From: JADZEM01 sp046328125 | GTDB lineage: Bacteria; Chloroflexota; UBA6077; JACCZL01 | DNA length: 64,000 bases | Reading direction: 5' to 3' | NCBI GenBank assembly: GCA_046328125.1 | Contig: JAXLXF010000015.1 | Location: 1 to 64,000 of the forward strand | Part shown: positions 43,418 to 51,337 of the stretch, piece after piece | Numbering within the stretch: position 1 is the first letter of the stretch | Layout: each line of letters starts with the position of its first letter | The notes under the pieces: model-generated | Told to the model about the DNA's origin: nothing | Database searches by the model: none | Seen by the model: the letters and a program-made list of their open reading frames with translations, nothing else | Translations under genes and position numbers: made by a program

Positions 43418-43615
43418 CTAGTCGACGGCGTGCCGCTGGATCTCCGCTCGGATCATCGCGACGGCCTCCTCGGCCTGGGCCTTGAGGGTCGTCCAGATGC
43501 GCGCGCACGCCTCACAGTCCGATGCCGACTTCAAGTATCGATTGTAGCTCTCGATGTCTTCGAGTTGATCGTGCAGGACGGCGATCAGGCTGTAATCCTG
43601 GTCTCGGCTCGGCAT
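43418..43615 (-). CDS. Small CxxC helical protein (65 aa)
   Basis: 65 aa from ATG 43615, preceded by AGGGAGAGGG. Two amphipathic helices (SLIAVLHDQLEDIESYNRYLKSA and CARIWTTLKAQAEEAVAMIRAEIQRH) flank C34-E-A-C37. A hairpin of helices with a CxxC turn could bind metal or be redox active. It sits between the TMPK-HD gene (15 bases) and the CYTH gene (67 bases) in the same operon. No family recognised. Confidence 0.65.
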   Translation of the reverse strand: MPSRDQDYSLIAVLHDQLEDIESYNRYLKSASDCEACARIWTTLKAQAEEAVAMIRAEIQRHAVD

Positions 43616-43630
43616 CCCGTTTCCCTCTCC

Positions 43631-44911
43631 CTAGCCGCTCTGGGCCAGTACGAGCGGCGCCAGGTTGGTGGTAGCTGGCGGAGGCCCCTGGCGCTCCGCG
43701 ATCACTTCGACGTCGAGGCCGTAGACCCGCTCGATCAGGTGGGAACGCTCGCGGGTGGCGTGGACTTCGGCCTTTGCCTTGGTGCGGCTCTGCATCCGAA
43801 TCAGCAGCTTACCCTCTTCCGCCAGGATCGCCTCGACCCAGCGGACCGTCTGCTCGTGCGAGGCGTCCATGCCGTCGGCCAGACGGGCGAGCGGCGCCAG
43901 CTTCTCGATCGTCGGGCGATACGCCGAGGGCACCGTGGCAAGCCACGCTTCGAGCTCGCGGTAGTGGTGGATGGTGTGGGCGGCGGCCAGCACGCCCATC
44001 ACATTGAGCTCGTCGGGCGTAAAGCCGTCCAGGTTGCTCTCGCGGATGATCGTCGCGGTGCGAATGTGGCGGTCGCGCTCCTCGCCGTGCTCCCCGACGT
44101 TGTGGAGCAGCACGCCAAACTCGAAGAGCTCCGCCTCGGGCGCGCCGAGCCCGTGGAGCGGCCGGAGCTGGTCGAACAACTGGAGCGCCAGCGTCGCGGT
44201 CTGCATCGCATGCGGCGGATCGTGGTAGTGCTGGTGGAGCATGTTCAGAACGGCCTGGTGGCGCACGTTCAGATCGCCGACTTCGAGGCCAGCCAGCTTC
44301 TCGATGCGATCCACCATCTCTGAGAGGCTTTCGGGTTGGATCAACTCGATGTGATGCGACTCGGCCCAGTCTTCGTACCCTTCGCGGACCCGCTGCTGGT
44401 ACAGCTGGTAGCTGAACGGCACGTCACGCGTGAGCCCGAGATCCATCCCGGCCTCGTACAGGTCGATGGTGGAGAGGTCGAGACGGGAGCGTCTCACCAC
44501 CTCCTCGTCGTGGAAGAGGAAGACCAGATCCGGGCGCGGCGCGACCGAGCAGAGCACTTCGAGCCAGTCCGGGTCGAGGTCGCGGGCCATCCCCTGGACG
44601 GTTCGGTAGACGTAGCGGTCGGCGAGCACGACCTTGCCAGCCTGGAGCGCCGGCAGGATCTCCCACTCTAGCCGCTCGGCCATGTCGCTGGCGGCGACGA
44701 GCACCAGCGTGCGCGGAGAGAGCTCGTTAAGTGGCGCGGCGCTGCGGTAGATGCCGCCGGCCAGGGTGGCGCCCATCGGACGGCTGACCACGACGTCCTG
44801 TCCGCGAGCCTGAAGCGCACCGCGGGCGTGGGCCAGCGCCTCGCGCCGGCCAGCGCCCTCCGGGCCTTCGAAGGCGATCAGATAGCCAGGGTACGGGCGG
44901 ACCTCAGCCAC
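43631..44911 (-). CDS. Degenerate TMPK-like kinase fused to a Ppx/GppA-type HD domain
   Basis: 426 aa. Residues about 9-205 follow the thymidylate-kinase fold: the P-loop position reads G16-PEGAG-R22-R23-E24 (no GKS/T), LADRYVYRT is the DRY/H block and LYEAGMDLGLT the motif shared with its neighbour. Residues about 225-420 match the C-terminal HD domain of Ppx/GppA (VLNMLHQHYHDPPH, LLHNVGEHGEERDRHIRTATIIRESNLDGFTPDELNVM), but the HD pair is H270-N271. Both catalytic signatures are altered, suggesting a binding or regulatory role. Starts inside the end of the intact TMPK gene (eight-base overlap). Confidence 0.87.
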   Translation of the reverse strand: MAEVRPYPGYLIAFEGPEGAGRREALAHARGALQARGQDVVVSRPMGATLAGGIYRSAAPLNELSPRTLVLVAASDMAERLEWEILPALQAGKVVLADRYVYRTVQGMARDLDPDWLEVLCSVAPRPDLVFLFHDEEVVRRSRLDLSTIDLYEAGMDLGLTRDVPFSYQLYQQRVREGYEDWAESHHIELIQPESLSEMVDRIEKLAGLEVGDLNVRHQAVLNMLHQHYHDPPHAMQTATLALQLFDQLRPLHGLGAPEAELFEFGVLLHNVGEHGEERDRHIRTATIIRESNLDGFTPDELNVMGVLAAAHTIHHYRELEAWLATVPSAYRPTIEKLAPLARLADGMDASHEQTVRWVEAILAEEGKLLIRMQSRTKAKAEVHATRERSHLIERVYGLDVEVIAERQGPPPATTNLAPLVLAQSG

Positions 44912-45683
44912 GGACGACCTCCCGTCGGCGGCGCAGGCGACGTGTGTCCTCCCGCTCGCTCAGCATCGCCAGGTGACGCTCCAGAATTGGACGGGCCAGA
45001 TCCCGGACCTCCTGGCGCTGCGGCTCAATGGTGCGATTGGCGTCGATGACGGTCAGGTCGTACTCGTCAACCATGTGGTTGTACTCGTTGACGACGCGAC
45101 TCTGGAAGATCCGGTAGCTCTCCTGGGGCTCCTGGCTCAACCCGAGATCGAGGCCCGCTTCGTAGTACTTAAGCCCCTCGCGGCCGGGGCCGGTCAGCAC
45201 CCGGTTCATCGCCACGTCGAGCGGCACTCTGAAGTAGAGCGCCAGGTCCGGCTGGAGCGCGAAGCTGTAGAGCCGGCGGATCGAGGCGCGGTCCGCGTTG
45301 CGGGCCACGTCGCGGGCGAACGCCGTGAAGACGTAGCGGTCGGCCAGGACCAGCTTCCCCTCGCGCAGGGCTGGCAGGATGATGTTCTCGTAGCGGTGGG
45401 TGAAGTCCGTGACGTGGAGCAGCACGAAGCTGAGGTGCCCGAGCCAGAGCCGCCGCTTGCCGCGCCGCACCGCCTTGGCCGTCAGGCTGGAGCTGTTCCA
45501 CTCGGTGAAGAGGACGTCCGCGCCGCTCTCGATCAGCCACTCGCGGAGAAGCTGCAGCTGGGTGCTCTTGCCGGAGCCGTCCACGCCTTCGACGACGATC
45601 AGGCTGCCGGGGTAGTCGAAGCGTTGGAGCGGGATGGGCGCCCGCTGGATCGCGACGCCGTTCGCGTGGCCGTTGGACGTCAT
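44904..45683 (-). CDS. TMPK-like P-loop kinase
   Basis: 259 aa. Intact Walker A G33-VDGSGKST-41, DRY in LADRYVFTAFARD, and YYEAGLDLGLSQEPQESYRIFQSRVVNEYN toward the C-terminus. The first 24 residues are an extension before the kinase fold. Related to thymidylate kinase but located beside a degenerate HD-fused paralogue, a CYTH protein and DUF4956 rather than DNA-replication genes, so a substrate other than dTMP is plausible. One base separates it from the upstream DUF4956 stop. Confidence 0.88.
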   Translation of the reverse strand: MTSNGHANGVAIQRAPIPLQRFDYPGSLIVVEGVDGSGKSTQLQLLREWLIESGADVLFTEWNSSSLTAKAVRRGKRRLWLGHLSFVLLHVTDFTHRYENIILPALREGKLVLADRYVFTAFARDVARNADRASIRRLYSFALQPDLALYFRVPLDVAMNRVLTGPGREGLKYYEAGLDLGLSQEPQESYRIFQSRVVNEYNHMVDEYDLTVIDANRTIEPQRQEVRDLARPILERHLAMLSEREDTRRLRRRREVVRG

Positions 45684-45684
45684 G

Positions 45685-46602
45685 TCACTCCTCCTCCCAG
45701 CTAACGGACTGCACGCCGTCCTTGAAGACCAACAGCGTCAGATCCTCCGTGGTCAAATGCGCGCTCGCCTCGACGTTCAAACGCATCTTGACCAGGCCGT
45801 CTTTCTTTGCGCGGGCGTCGAATTCGAGCAGGCGATAGCGAATATCCCGATTCACGAACTCCGAGCGCAGCCGTTGCAGCGTGCCGGCGCCATCTTCAGA
45901 GGTGAGCTCGAGGGTGTACTCACGTTGCGGGTTGTACAGCGTGGGCGGCAGCCGGCTCGCGATGGAGGCGAACACGCCTTGCACGAGCACGATCAGTACC
46001 GAGCCGATGAACGCGAGCTCGTACAGGCCAGTGCCAACCGCGATGCCAATCCCCATTGTGACGAACAACGATGCCAGCGCTTTCGGGTCGCGCACCGGAG
46101 TTCGATAGCGGATGATGCTGCCCGCACCGAGCAGCCCGAAGGCTCGTACGATCTCGTTGCCGATGATGATCATCATCAGCGAGCCGGTGAAGGCGATGAT
46201 GACGTGCGCTTGCACGATGTACTCGTCGACGTGGATACGATGCCGATAGCCGACGATAGCCCCGAGCAGCGCCGCGAGAATCAGTTTCAGGAATACGACC
46301 GGCAGCGAGTGATCGCTGGGCGCGAGCAGGCTCTGGGCGCTGTTGATAATGCTGGTGAACTCGTCTGGTGGCAGCTCGGTGCCCTTGGCCACCGTCCGAC
46401 TGGATGGGATCGCGATCAACACCAGCATCAGCACCGCCGCCACGGCAATGCCGAGCGTCAGCAGCCAGGCGCCTCGGTCGCCCTGCCCCTGGTGGTACGC
46501 CGCCCCGCGCACGTCGCCGTTCGGCGAGCGCTGCCGCTCAGGTCGGCCGCCGTCCTCCATGGTGATGCCGTCTTCGGCAGCGATCTGATCCTTCTTCGGC
46601 AT
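45685..46602 (-). CDS. DUF4956 membrane protein
   Basis: 305 aa from ATG 46602 with GGAGGAC nine bases upstream. A charged N-terminus of about 38 residues is followed by four membrane segments (GAWLLTLGIAVAAVLMLVLIAIP; VVFLKLILAALLGAIVGY; HVIIAFTGSLMMIIIGNEI; LASLFVTMGIGIAVGTGLYELAFIG) with the hallmark GAGSIIRYRTPVRDPKALA loop, then a cytoplasmic domain (REYTLELTSEDGAGTLQRLRSEFVNRDIRYR) of ferredoxin-like look. DUF4956 genes are often next to VTC/CYTH-type polyphosphate polymerase genes as far as I recall. First gene of the six-gene operon. Confidence 0.87.
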   Translation of the reverse strand: MPKKDQIAAEDGITMEDGGRPERQRSPNGDVRGAAYHQGQGDRGAWLLTLGIAVAAVLMLVLIAIPSSRTVAKGTELPPDEFTSIINSAQSLLAPSDHSLPVVFLKLILAALLGAIVGYRHRIHVDEYIVQAHVIIAFTGSLMMIIIGNEIVRAFGLLGAGSIIRYRTPVRDPKALASLFVTMGIGIAVGTGLYELAFIGSVLIVLVQGVFASIASRLPPTLYNPQREYTLELTSEDGAGTLQRLRSEFVNRDIRYRLLEFDARAKKDGLVKMRLNVEASAHLTTEDLTLLVFKDGVQSVSWEEE

Positions 46603-46640
46603 CTGGGTCCTCCGGCCTCGTCAGCGGCCTGAACCAGCCT

Positions 46641-46679
46641 CGCCCACCGTATCTGGTGGGCGACGTGCGCAGTATATCA
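46641..46679 (-). promoter_or_regulatory. Extended -10 promoter and 5'-leader hairpin of the DUF4956 operon
   Basis: On the minus strand TG-A-TATACT (46671-46679) is an extended -10 element with no good -35. The start should be near 46664. Immediately at the 5' end of the transcript, CGCCCACC (46655-46662) pairs perfectly with GGTGGGCG (46641-46648) around a six-base loop, about 40 bases before the ATG. It could stabilise the mRNA or be a control element. Confidence 0.6.
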
Positions 46680-46971
46680 GGCTTGCAGCGGCGCACTTGT
46701 TCGGACCCGGCCGGTCCGTTCGGACATCATCAGGCCGACTCACACGTCGCCGCTTCTCGCCACACAGAGAGGTACGCAGTCGCCGAGCCATCGGATGCGC
46801 GCTCCGCGTCGAGCCACCCAAAAAGCATAAACCAGCGCGCCGACCAGCGCCCGCGTTTCAGCGACCGGTGGGCGCCAGAGCCGTGGACTGAAGTCCATGT
46901 CTCCTCGTGCTGGCATCGCTACGCGACCCTAAAGCCATGCCGATCTGGAACCCCCGGTGAGCGACGAACCT

Positions 46972-47036
46972 GGGGTGCGATGAATCGCGCCCGTACTCGG
47001 GAGCACCCCTGGTACGGGCGCGATTCATCGCGCCCC
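46972..47036. repeat. 65-bp hairpin repeat, copy 2
   Basis: Arms 46972-46996 and 47012-47036 match the arms at 20392-20456; the left arm has T for C at its fifth base, the right arm is identical. The loop is again 15 bases but unrelated (TCGGGAGCACCCCTG). Conserved arms with drifting loops indicate a recently active or structurally constrained element. Confidence 0.9.
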
Positions 47037-47139
47037 TTCCGTCTCCGGAGGCATGAAGATCCCTCCGTGGAATTGGTTCAGGACGTGCGTCGTGTGGCAA
47101 TGGTCCGATACCAGACCCGGTCTTCACCGCGGCGGAAGG

Positions 47140-49020
47140 CTAGAAGCTCCGGTCCACGAACAGCGGCGCCACCAGGTTGTCCGCGGGCGAGTAATCGTCG
47201 GTCAGGACGACGGACGGCGCGGTCCGCAGCCAGTCGTCCATCGTCTCCTTCGGCATGATCTGCACGAGCGGGGCGCCGTTCGGACCCTGGCCGGTCTTGA
47301 TCGCGCGGATGCGATCCATGTCGATGGGTGAGGCCGAGGCCGCCACTAGATACGTGTTCGGAGCGGTGCTCTGCCAGCTCGGCGCGTCGTTCAGGATGTA
47401 GACGTAGGGGAACACTTCCTGGACCGTCCGCGTGTACGACGGGATGAACAGGCCGCCGCGCAGCTTGTCGATGACGAGGGCCAGGTACAGGCCGTCGTCC
47501 TTCAGCATCGACTTGACCTTCTGCGCGAACTCTTTCGTCGTCAGGTGGTACGGGATCTGAAGGTCGTTGAACGCGTCGCCGAAGACGAGGTCGAACTTGT
47601 CGCCGCCCTGGTACTGCTCCACGACCTGCCGGGCGTCGGCGTTGACGGTGATGATGTGGGTGTTCGGATCGACGCCGAGCTTCTCGAAGTTTGTCTGGGT
47701 GACGCCCGGGTCGATCTCCGCCACCACGATCTTGGCATCAGGGCGGAGGGTCTCCATCTGGCGCGGCAGGGTGTAACCGCCCCCGCCGATGAAGAACGCG
47801 CTGTACTTCGGGTACTTCTGGGACACATACTCGATCATGTCGGCGTACACCTTGATGTAGCCGTACTTCAGGTACGTCGGGTCGGTCAGCGAGTTGTAGC
47901 TGTGGATCAGGTGATCCAACACGAGCTCGCGGATGTTGTGGGAGTCGATCGACGGATCGACGTCCACCACCTTGATGCAGAAGTAGTTCGTCTCCTTGTA
48001 GCAGGGACTCGCCAGGGCGTCGGCGCGGCGATCCGTGAAGAAGTAGCTCGGGTTGATCCAGTACACCGTCCCGAGCGTCATCACCACCATCAGCACGCCG
48101 AGGATCGCGCCGGTCCCACCCCACAGTCCTCGACGGGCGCCATCGTCGAGCTTCAGCGCCGACTCACGCGCCAGGATGATCGTGTAGACGAGCACCGCGA
48201 AGATCGCGCCGATGCCGAGCCCGAACAGCGTCCGGTTCAGCACGCCGTCGCCCAGCCGGGTCCAGCCCACCGACAGCACGATCACCATCAGCAAGAACAC
48301 CCCGATTGGCGCCAGCACGATCTGCGAGGCCGTCTTGAGGCTGTCGCTCGGGCTGCTACCGGACGAGCCCGCGCGTCCACCGGCTCCGGCCCCGCCGAAG
48401 TAGTCTGTCGCGGCCGCGAGCAGGTCGCCGAAGACGAACGCCATCGCGATCAAGATGACGGCGACGCCCAGGATGATGCTCCGGGTGCCGAACGCCGAGA
48501 CCAGGTAGAAGCCGGTCAGGAACGTCCCGAAAATGCTGCCGACCGTGGAGAAGGCGTAGATCTTGCCCGCGATGGAGCCCGTCTGGCGCAAGTCGGTGAG
48601 GGCCAGCTTGATGACGATCGGCGAGACCATCCCGAGGATCAGGGTGGGGGGCAGGAAGAGGATCGAGGTGGTGACGACGATCCGGAAGATCAGCCAGGTG
48701 TCCTGGGCGCCGACCGGGCTCTGGCGGGGCAGCAGGGTGGTCAGGTCGAGTGCGGCCAGCGGCAGGATGATCAGGCTGAACAGGCCGCCGCCGAGCAGGA
48801 TCACGCCGAGCGTCCGCCGCGAGCCGGCCTTGTCCGCCAGCACGCCGCCGATGAAGTTGCCGGCCGAGATACCAGCCAGACAGACGCCGATGATGCTCGT
48901 CCAGGTATAGAGCGAGACGCCGATGAACGGGGCAAGGATGCGCCCGGCGACCAGCTCCAGCACCATCGTGCAGCAGCTCGCCATGAACACGATCAACAAT
49001 GAGACCCAGAGCCCACCCAT
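47140..49020 (-). CDS. Membrane protein with fused spermidine-synthase-like domain
   Basis: 626 aa. The first about 340 residues contain eight or more membrane segments of the fused-MFS/spermidine synthase type (SLLIVFMASCCTMVLELVAGRILAPFIG; WTSIIGVCLAGISAGNFIGGVLADKAGSRR). The C-terminal cytosolic half has the aminopropyltransferase/SAM fold: SAFFIGGGGYTLPRQME, IVVAEIDPGVTQTNFEKLG, KFDLVFGDAFNDLQIPYHLTTKEF. The catalytic Asp pair of true SpeE is only partly preserved, so polyamine synthesis is not certain. These proteins may methylate or aminopropylate at the membrane. It starts 142 bases from the next gene on the opposite strand. Confidence 0.85.
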   Translation of the reverse strand: MGGLWVSLLIVFMASCCTMVLELVAGRILAPFIGVSLYTWTSIIGVCLAGISAGNFIGGVLADKAGSRRTLGVILLGGGLFSLIILPLAALDLTTLLPRQSPVGAQDTWLIFRIVVTTSILFLPPTLILGMVSPIVIKLALTDLRQTGSIAGKIYAFSTVGSIFGTFLTGFYLVSAFGTRSIILGVAVILIAMAFVFGDLLAAATDYFGGAGAGGRAGSSGSSPSDSLKTASQIVLAPIGVFLLMVIVLSVGWTRLGDGVLNRTLFGLGIGAIFAVLVYTIILARESALKLDDGARRGLWGGTGAILGVLMVVMTLGTVYWINPSYFFTDRRADALASPCYKETNYFCIKVVDVDPSIDSHNIRELVLDHLIHSYNSLTDPTYLKYGYIKVYADMIEYVSQKYPKYSAFFIGGGGYTLPRQMETLRPDAKIVVAEIDPGVTQTNFEKLGVDPNTHIITVNADARQVVEQYQGGDKFDLVFGDAFNDLQIPYHLTTKEFAQKVKSMLKDDGLYLALVIDKLRGGLFIPSYTRTVQEVFPYVYILNDAPSWQSTAPNTYLVAASASPIDMDRIRAIKTGQGPNGAPLVQIMPKETMDDWLRTAPSVVLTDDYSPADNLVAPLFVDRSF

Positions 49021-49161
49021 GACGTCCTCATCCTCTCGCCGGGTCCGTGGTGGCTTCGAGCCGAGGCCACCCGGACCGGGGTCCGCCTACGGAGGCGCTA
49101 TTGTATCATCCGCCCCGGAAGTCGCCAGAAGATTACGATCTCGGGAACAGTTTGGACGTGT

Positions 49162-49419
49162 TTGCCATCGAGCACCGCGAGCACCGACGTGCGGCGTGAC
49201 GCGCCGTTCTCCTTGTTGGCCGCCACCGCCGCAAGCATCGTCTTCGTGAACGTCGTGCTGGCGCAGCTGCTGGTTCAGGTGCTCTCGTCCGAGGGCGGCT
49301 TTCGCGTCGGGCCGGCCGTGCTGGTGGCGCTGGTGATCGCGGCGGTCGGCTCGGCGGTGTACGCGGCGTTCGGCTGGCGGGCGTACTTCCGCGAGCGGCC
49401 CGACAAATCGCCTGACTAG
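49162..49419 (+). CDS. Small two-TM hypothetical protein
   Basis: Up to 85 aa (TTG 49162 or, more conventionally, GTG 49192). Two membrane helices are clear: SLLAATAASIVFVNVVLAQLLVQVLS and VGPAVLVALVIAAVGSAVYAAFGW, ending with a basic RAYFRERPDKSPD. Start codon evidence is weak. Divergent from the spermidine-synthase-like gene, 58 bases before the dehydrogenase gene. Family not recognised. Confidence 0.45.
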   Translation: MPSSTASTDVRRDAPFSLLAATAASIVFVNVVLAQLLVQVLSSEGGFRVGPAVLVALVIAAVGSAVYAAFGWRAYFRERPDKSPD

Positions 49420-49477
49420 CAACCGACGCGCCCTGCTGCGAGGGCGCTACCGTTGAACGACATTGTGGAGGCTACAG

Positions 49478-50548
49478 ATGGGGTCGTACTCGATCGCGGT
49501 GATCCCCGGCGACGGCATCGGCAAGGACGTCATCGAGAGCGGCATCAAGGTCATCAGGGCAGCTGAGGAGGTCTTCGGCGACCTTAAGGTGGAGCTGGAG
49601 ACGTTCCCCTGGAGCTGCGGCTACTACCTGGAGCACGGCAAGATGATGCCGGACGACGGCCTCAAGATCCTGGAGCCGTTCGACGCGATCTATCTCGGCG
49701 CCGTCGGCTCCCCGAAGCAGGTGCCAGACCATATCTCGCTCTGGGGGCTGCTGCTGCCGATCCGGAAGGGGTTTGACCTGTACGTCAACCACCGACCGAT
49801 CAAGCTGCTGCCGGGCCTGAACGGCATCCTGCGCGACAAGGGCGCCGCCGAGATCAACTTCGAGGTGGTCCGCGAGAACACCGAGGGTGCCTACGCCGGC
49901 GTCGGCGGGCGGGTGCACCAGGGCACCGACCATGAGGTCGCCATCCAGAGCATCGTCTTCACGCGCACCGGCGTCGAGCGGATCATGCGCTTCGGGTTCG
50001 AGCTGGCGCGGCGCCAGGGCCGCAAGAAGGTCACCAGCGTCACCAAGTCGAACTCGATGCAGCACAGCAACGTCTTCTGGGACGAGGTGTTCGAGACGGT
50101 CGCGGCGGACTACCCGGAGATCGCCCACGACCAGTGCCACGTGGACGCGATGGCGGCACGGATGGTCCGCAACCCGGAGTCGCTGGACGTGCTGGTTGCC
50201 TCGAACCTGTTCGGCGACATCCTGTCCGACCTCGCCGCCGCGCTCCAGGGCAGCCTCGGGCTGGCGCCGAGCGCGAACGTGAACCTCGAAAAGCGGGTGC
50301 CCGGCTTCTTCGAGCCGGTCCACGGCTCGGCGCCGGACATCGCCGGGCAGGGCATCGCGAATCCGATTGCGGCAGTCTGGGCGGCGTCGATGATGCTGGA
50401 GCACCTGGGTGAGGCCGAGGTGGCGGCCAAGATCCTGGACGCCGTTCAGCAGGTGACCGCCGAGGGTCGCGTGCTCACGCCGGACCTGGGCGGGACGGCG
50501 ACGACCTGGGACGTGACGGACGAGATCTGCGCGAAGCTGAAGGCGTAA
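49478..50548 (+). CDS. Tartrate/D-malate/isopropylmalate-type dehydrogenase
   Basis: 356 aa from ATG 49478 with GTGGAGG just upstream. Beta-decarboxylating dehydrogenase family: VIPGDGIGKDVIESG N-terminus, the substrate loop SLWGLLLPIRKGFDLYVNHRPIKLLPG, ENTEGAYAGVGG, the catalytic Lys/Asp region (VTKSNSMQHS; DAMAARMVRNP; NLFGDILSDLAA) and PVHGSAPDIAGQGIANP for NAD. The loop LLLPIRKGFDLYVNHRP is closer to tartrate/D-malate dehydrogenases (TtuC/DmlA) than to LeuB. Requires Mn2+/Mg2+ and NAD+. A terminator hairpin follows. Confidence 0.9.
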   Translation: MGSYSIAVIPGDGIGKDVIESGIKVIRAAEEVFGDLKVELETFPWSCGYYLEHGKMMPDDGLKILEPFDAIYLGAVGSPKQVPDHISLWGLLLPIRKGFDLYVNHRPIKLLPGLNGILRDKGAAEINFEVVRENTEGAYAGVGGRVHQGTDHEVAIQSIVFTRTGVERIMRFGFELARRQGRKKVTSVTKSNSMQHSNVFWDEVFETVAADYPEIAHDQCHVDAMAARMVRNPESLDVLVASNLFGDILSDLAAALQGSLGLAPSANVNLEKRVPGFFEPVHGSAPDIAGQGIANPIAAVWAASMMLEHLGEAEVAAKILDAVQQVTAEGRVLTPDLGGTATTWDVTDEICAKLKA

Positions 50549-50568
50549 CAAGCAGGGCGAGCATGACG

Positions 50569-50606
50569 GAGCCCCTCGACCGCACGCGGCCGAGGGGCTC
50601 TTCTTC
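50569..50606 (+). terminator. Intrinsic terminator after the dehydrogenase gene
   Basis: GAGCCCCTCG (50569-50578) and CGAGGGGCTC (50591-50600) form a ten-base-pair stem with a 12-base loop, followed by TTCTTC. It begins 21 bases after the stop, on the sense strand for this gene; the converging zinc-ribbon gene ends 34 bases later. Confidence 0.8.
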
Positions 50607-50639
50607 GACGGGGCGGGTGCGCTCCGAGCTCCCGGGCGG

Positions 50640-51224
50640 CTACTTGCGGCGGCGGCCGCGCCGGGCGGTGCGGGCCGTAGCAATCGGCGTCGGCTCGTCG
50701 GTCGCGATGCTGGTCGTCGGGTCAGGCAGCAACGGCTCGTCCTCGGCCTCCTGGGTCGGGACTTCGATCTGCTCGTCCCAGTCCACCTCGGGGAACAGCC
50801 GCTCGACGCCCTTCGCGAAGCGGTCCGGGTCGCCAAACTTGAGCTGGTAGACCGGGTTCTCTTCGAGCGGGTTGTCCGGGAACTCCAGCTCGACCCAGCC
50901 CTCGTCCACGCCCTGCGCCACGAGCCGCGTCACGAGGTGACGGAACACGTCGTAGTTGGCGTGGGCGGGGGCGATACCGTTGTAGAGCGTCTCGCCCTGG
51001 CCGTTCGCGGTCCACAGCTTTTCGAGCAGGTAGTACGGATTCGGCTCGTGCAGGTCAGCACGCCAGCGTCGGGGGTAGAACCACTGGTCGAGGAGCTGAT
51101 CCAGTTGCTGAATGCGGGTCATGCGCTCGCCGCACTTCGGGCAATTCAGCACGGTGCCCCAATCCGCGCTCTCGAAGTCTTCTCGGCAGCTCTGGCAGGT
51201 CAATCGTATGGGGGTGCGAGCCAC
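50640..51224 (-). CDS. Zinc-ribbon hypothetical protein
   Basis: 194 aa. A CxxC...CxxC zinc ribbon opens the protein (RLTCQSCREDFESADWGTVLNCPKCGERM), then a conserved-looking helical region (IQQLDQLLDQWFYPRRWRADLHEPNPYYLLEKLW) and a possible alpha/beta domain to about residue 150, with a Thr/Ala/Arg tail. Family not recognised. Its upstream neighbour on the same strand (51338-52411) is 113 bases away. It could be a nucleic-acid-binding or scaffold protein. Confidence 0.7.
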   Translation of the reverse strand: MARTPIRLTCQSCREDFESADWGTVLNCPKCGERMTRIQQLDQLLDQWFYPRRWRADLHEPNPYYLLEKLWTANGQGETLYNGIAPAHANYDVFRHLVTRLVAQGVDEGWVELEFPDNPLEENPVYQLKFGDPDRFAKGVERLFPEVDWDEQIEVPTQEAEDEPLLPDPTTSIATDEPTPIATARTARRGRRRK

Positions 51225-51337
51225 GGGTCCCTCCCTCGTCGCTGAGCGAGACCGTTATACACGCGATCTCGAAGAGTGGCAAAGTTTGTGTGACGTGAGG
51301 TTCAGCAGACAACTGTCAGGAGCTAGGTGCAGCACGG

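Larger units (their letters stand above)
46603..47139. other. Intergenic region upstream of the DUF4956 operon
   Basis: 537 bases separating DUF4956 from the end of the spermidine-synthase-like gene. Contents: ribosome-binding site and leader at 46603-46665, promoter at 46671-46679, then about 290 bases in which I find no gene, the second copy of the 65-bp hairpin (46972-47036), and about 100 further bases without visible features. Confidence 0.6.

Noticed and set aside
20392..47036. The two 65-bp repeats as a CRISPR remnant
   Set aside because: They are 26 kb apart, are self-complementary over 25 bases and have no spacer array or cas genes.
47545..49002. 485-aa plus-strand open frame rich in Asp, Glu and Arg
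   Set aside because: Antisense to the membrane/spermidine-synthase-like gene; hydrophobic codons read backward give the charged pattern.
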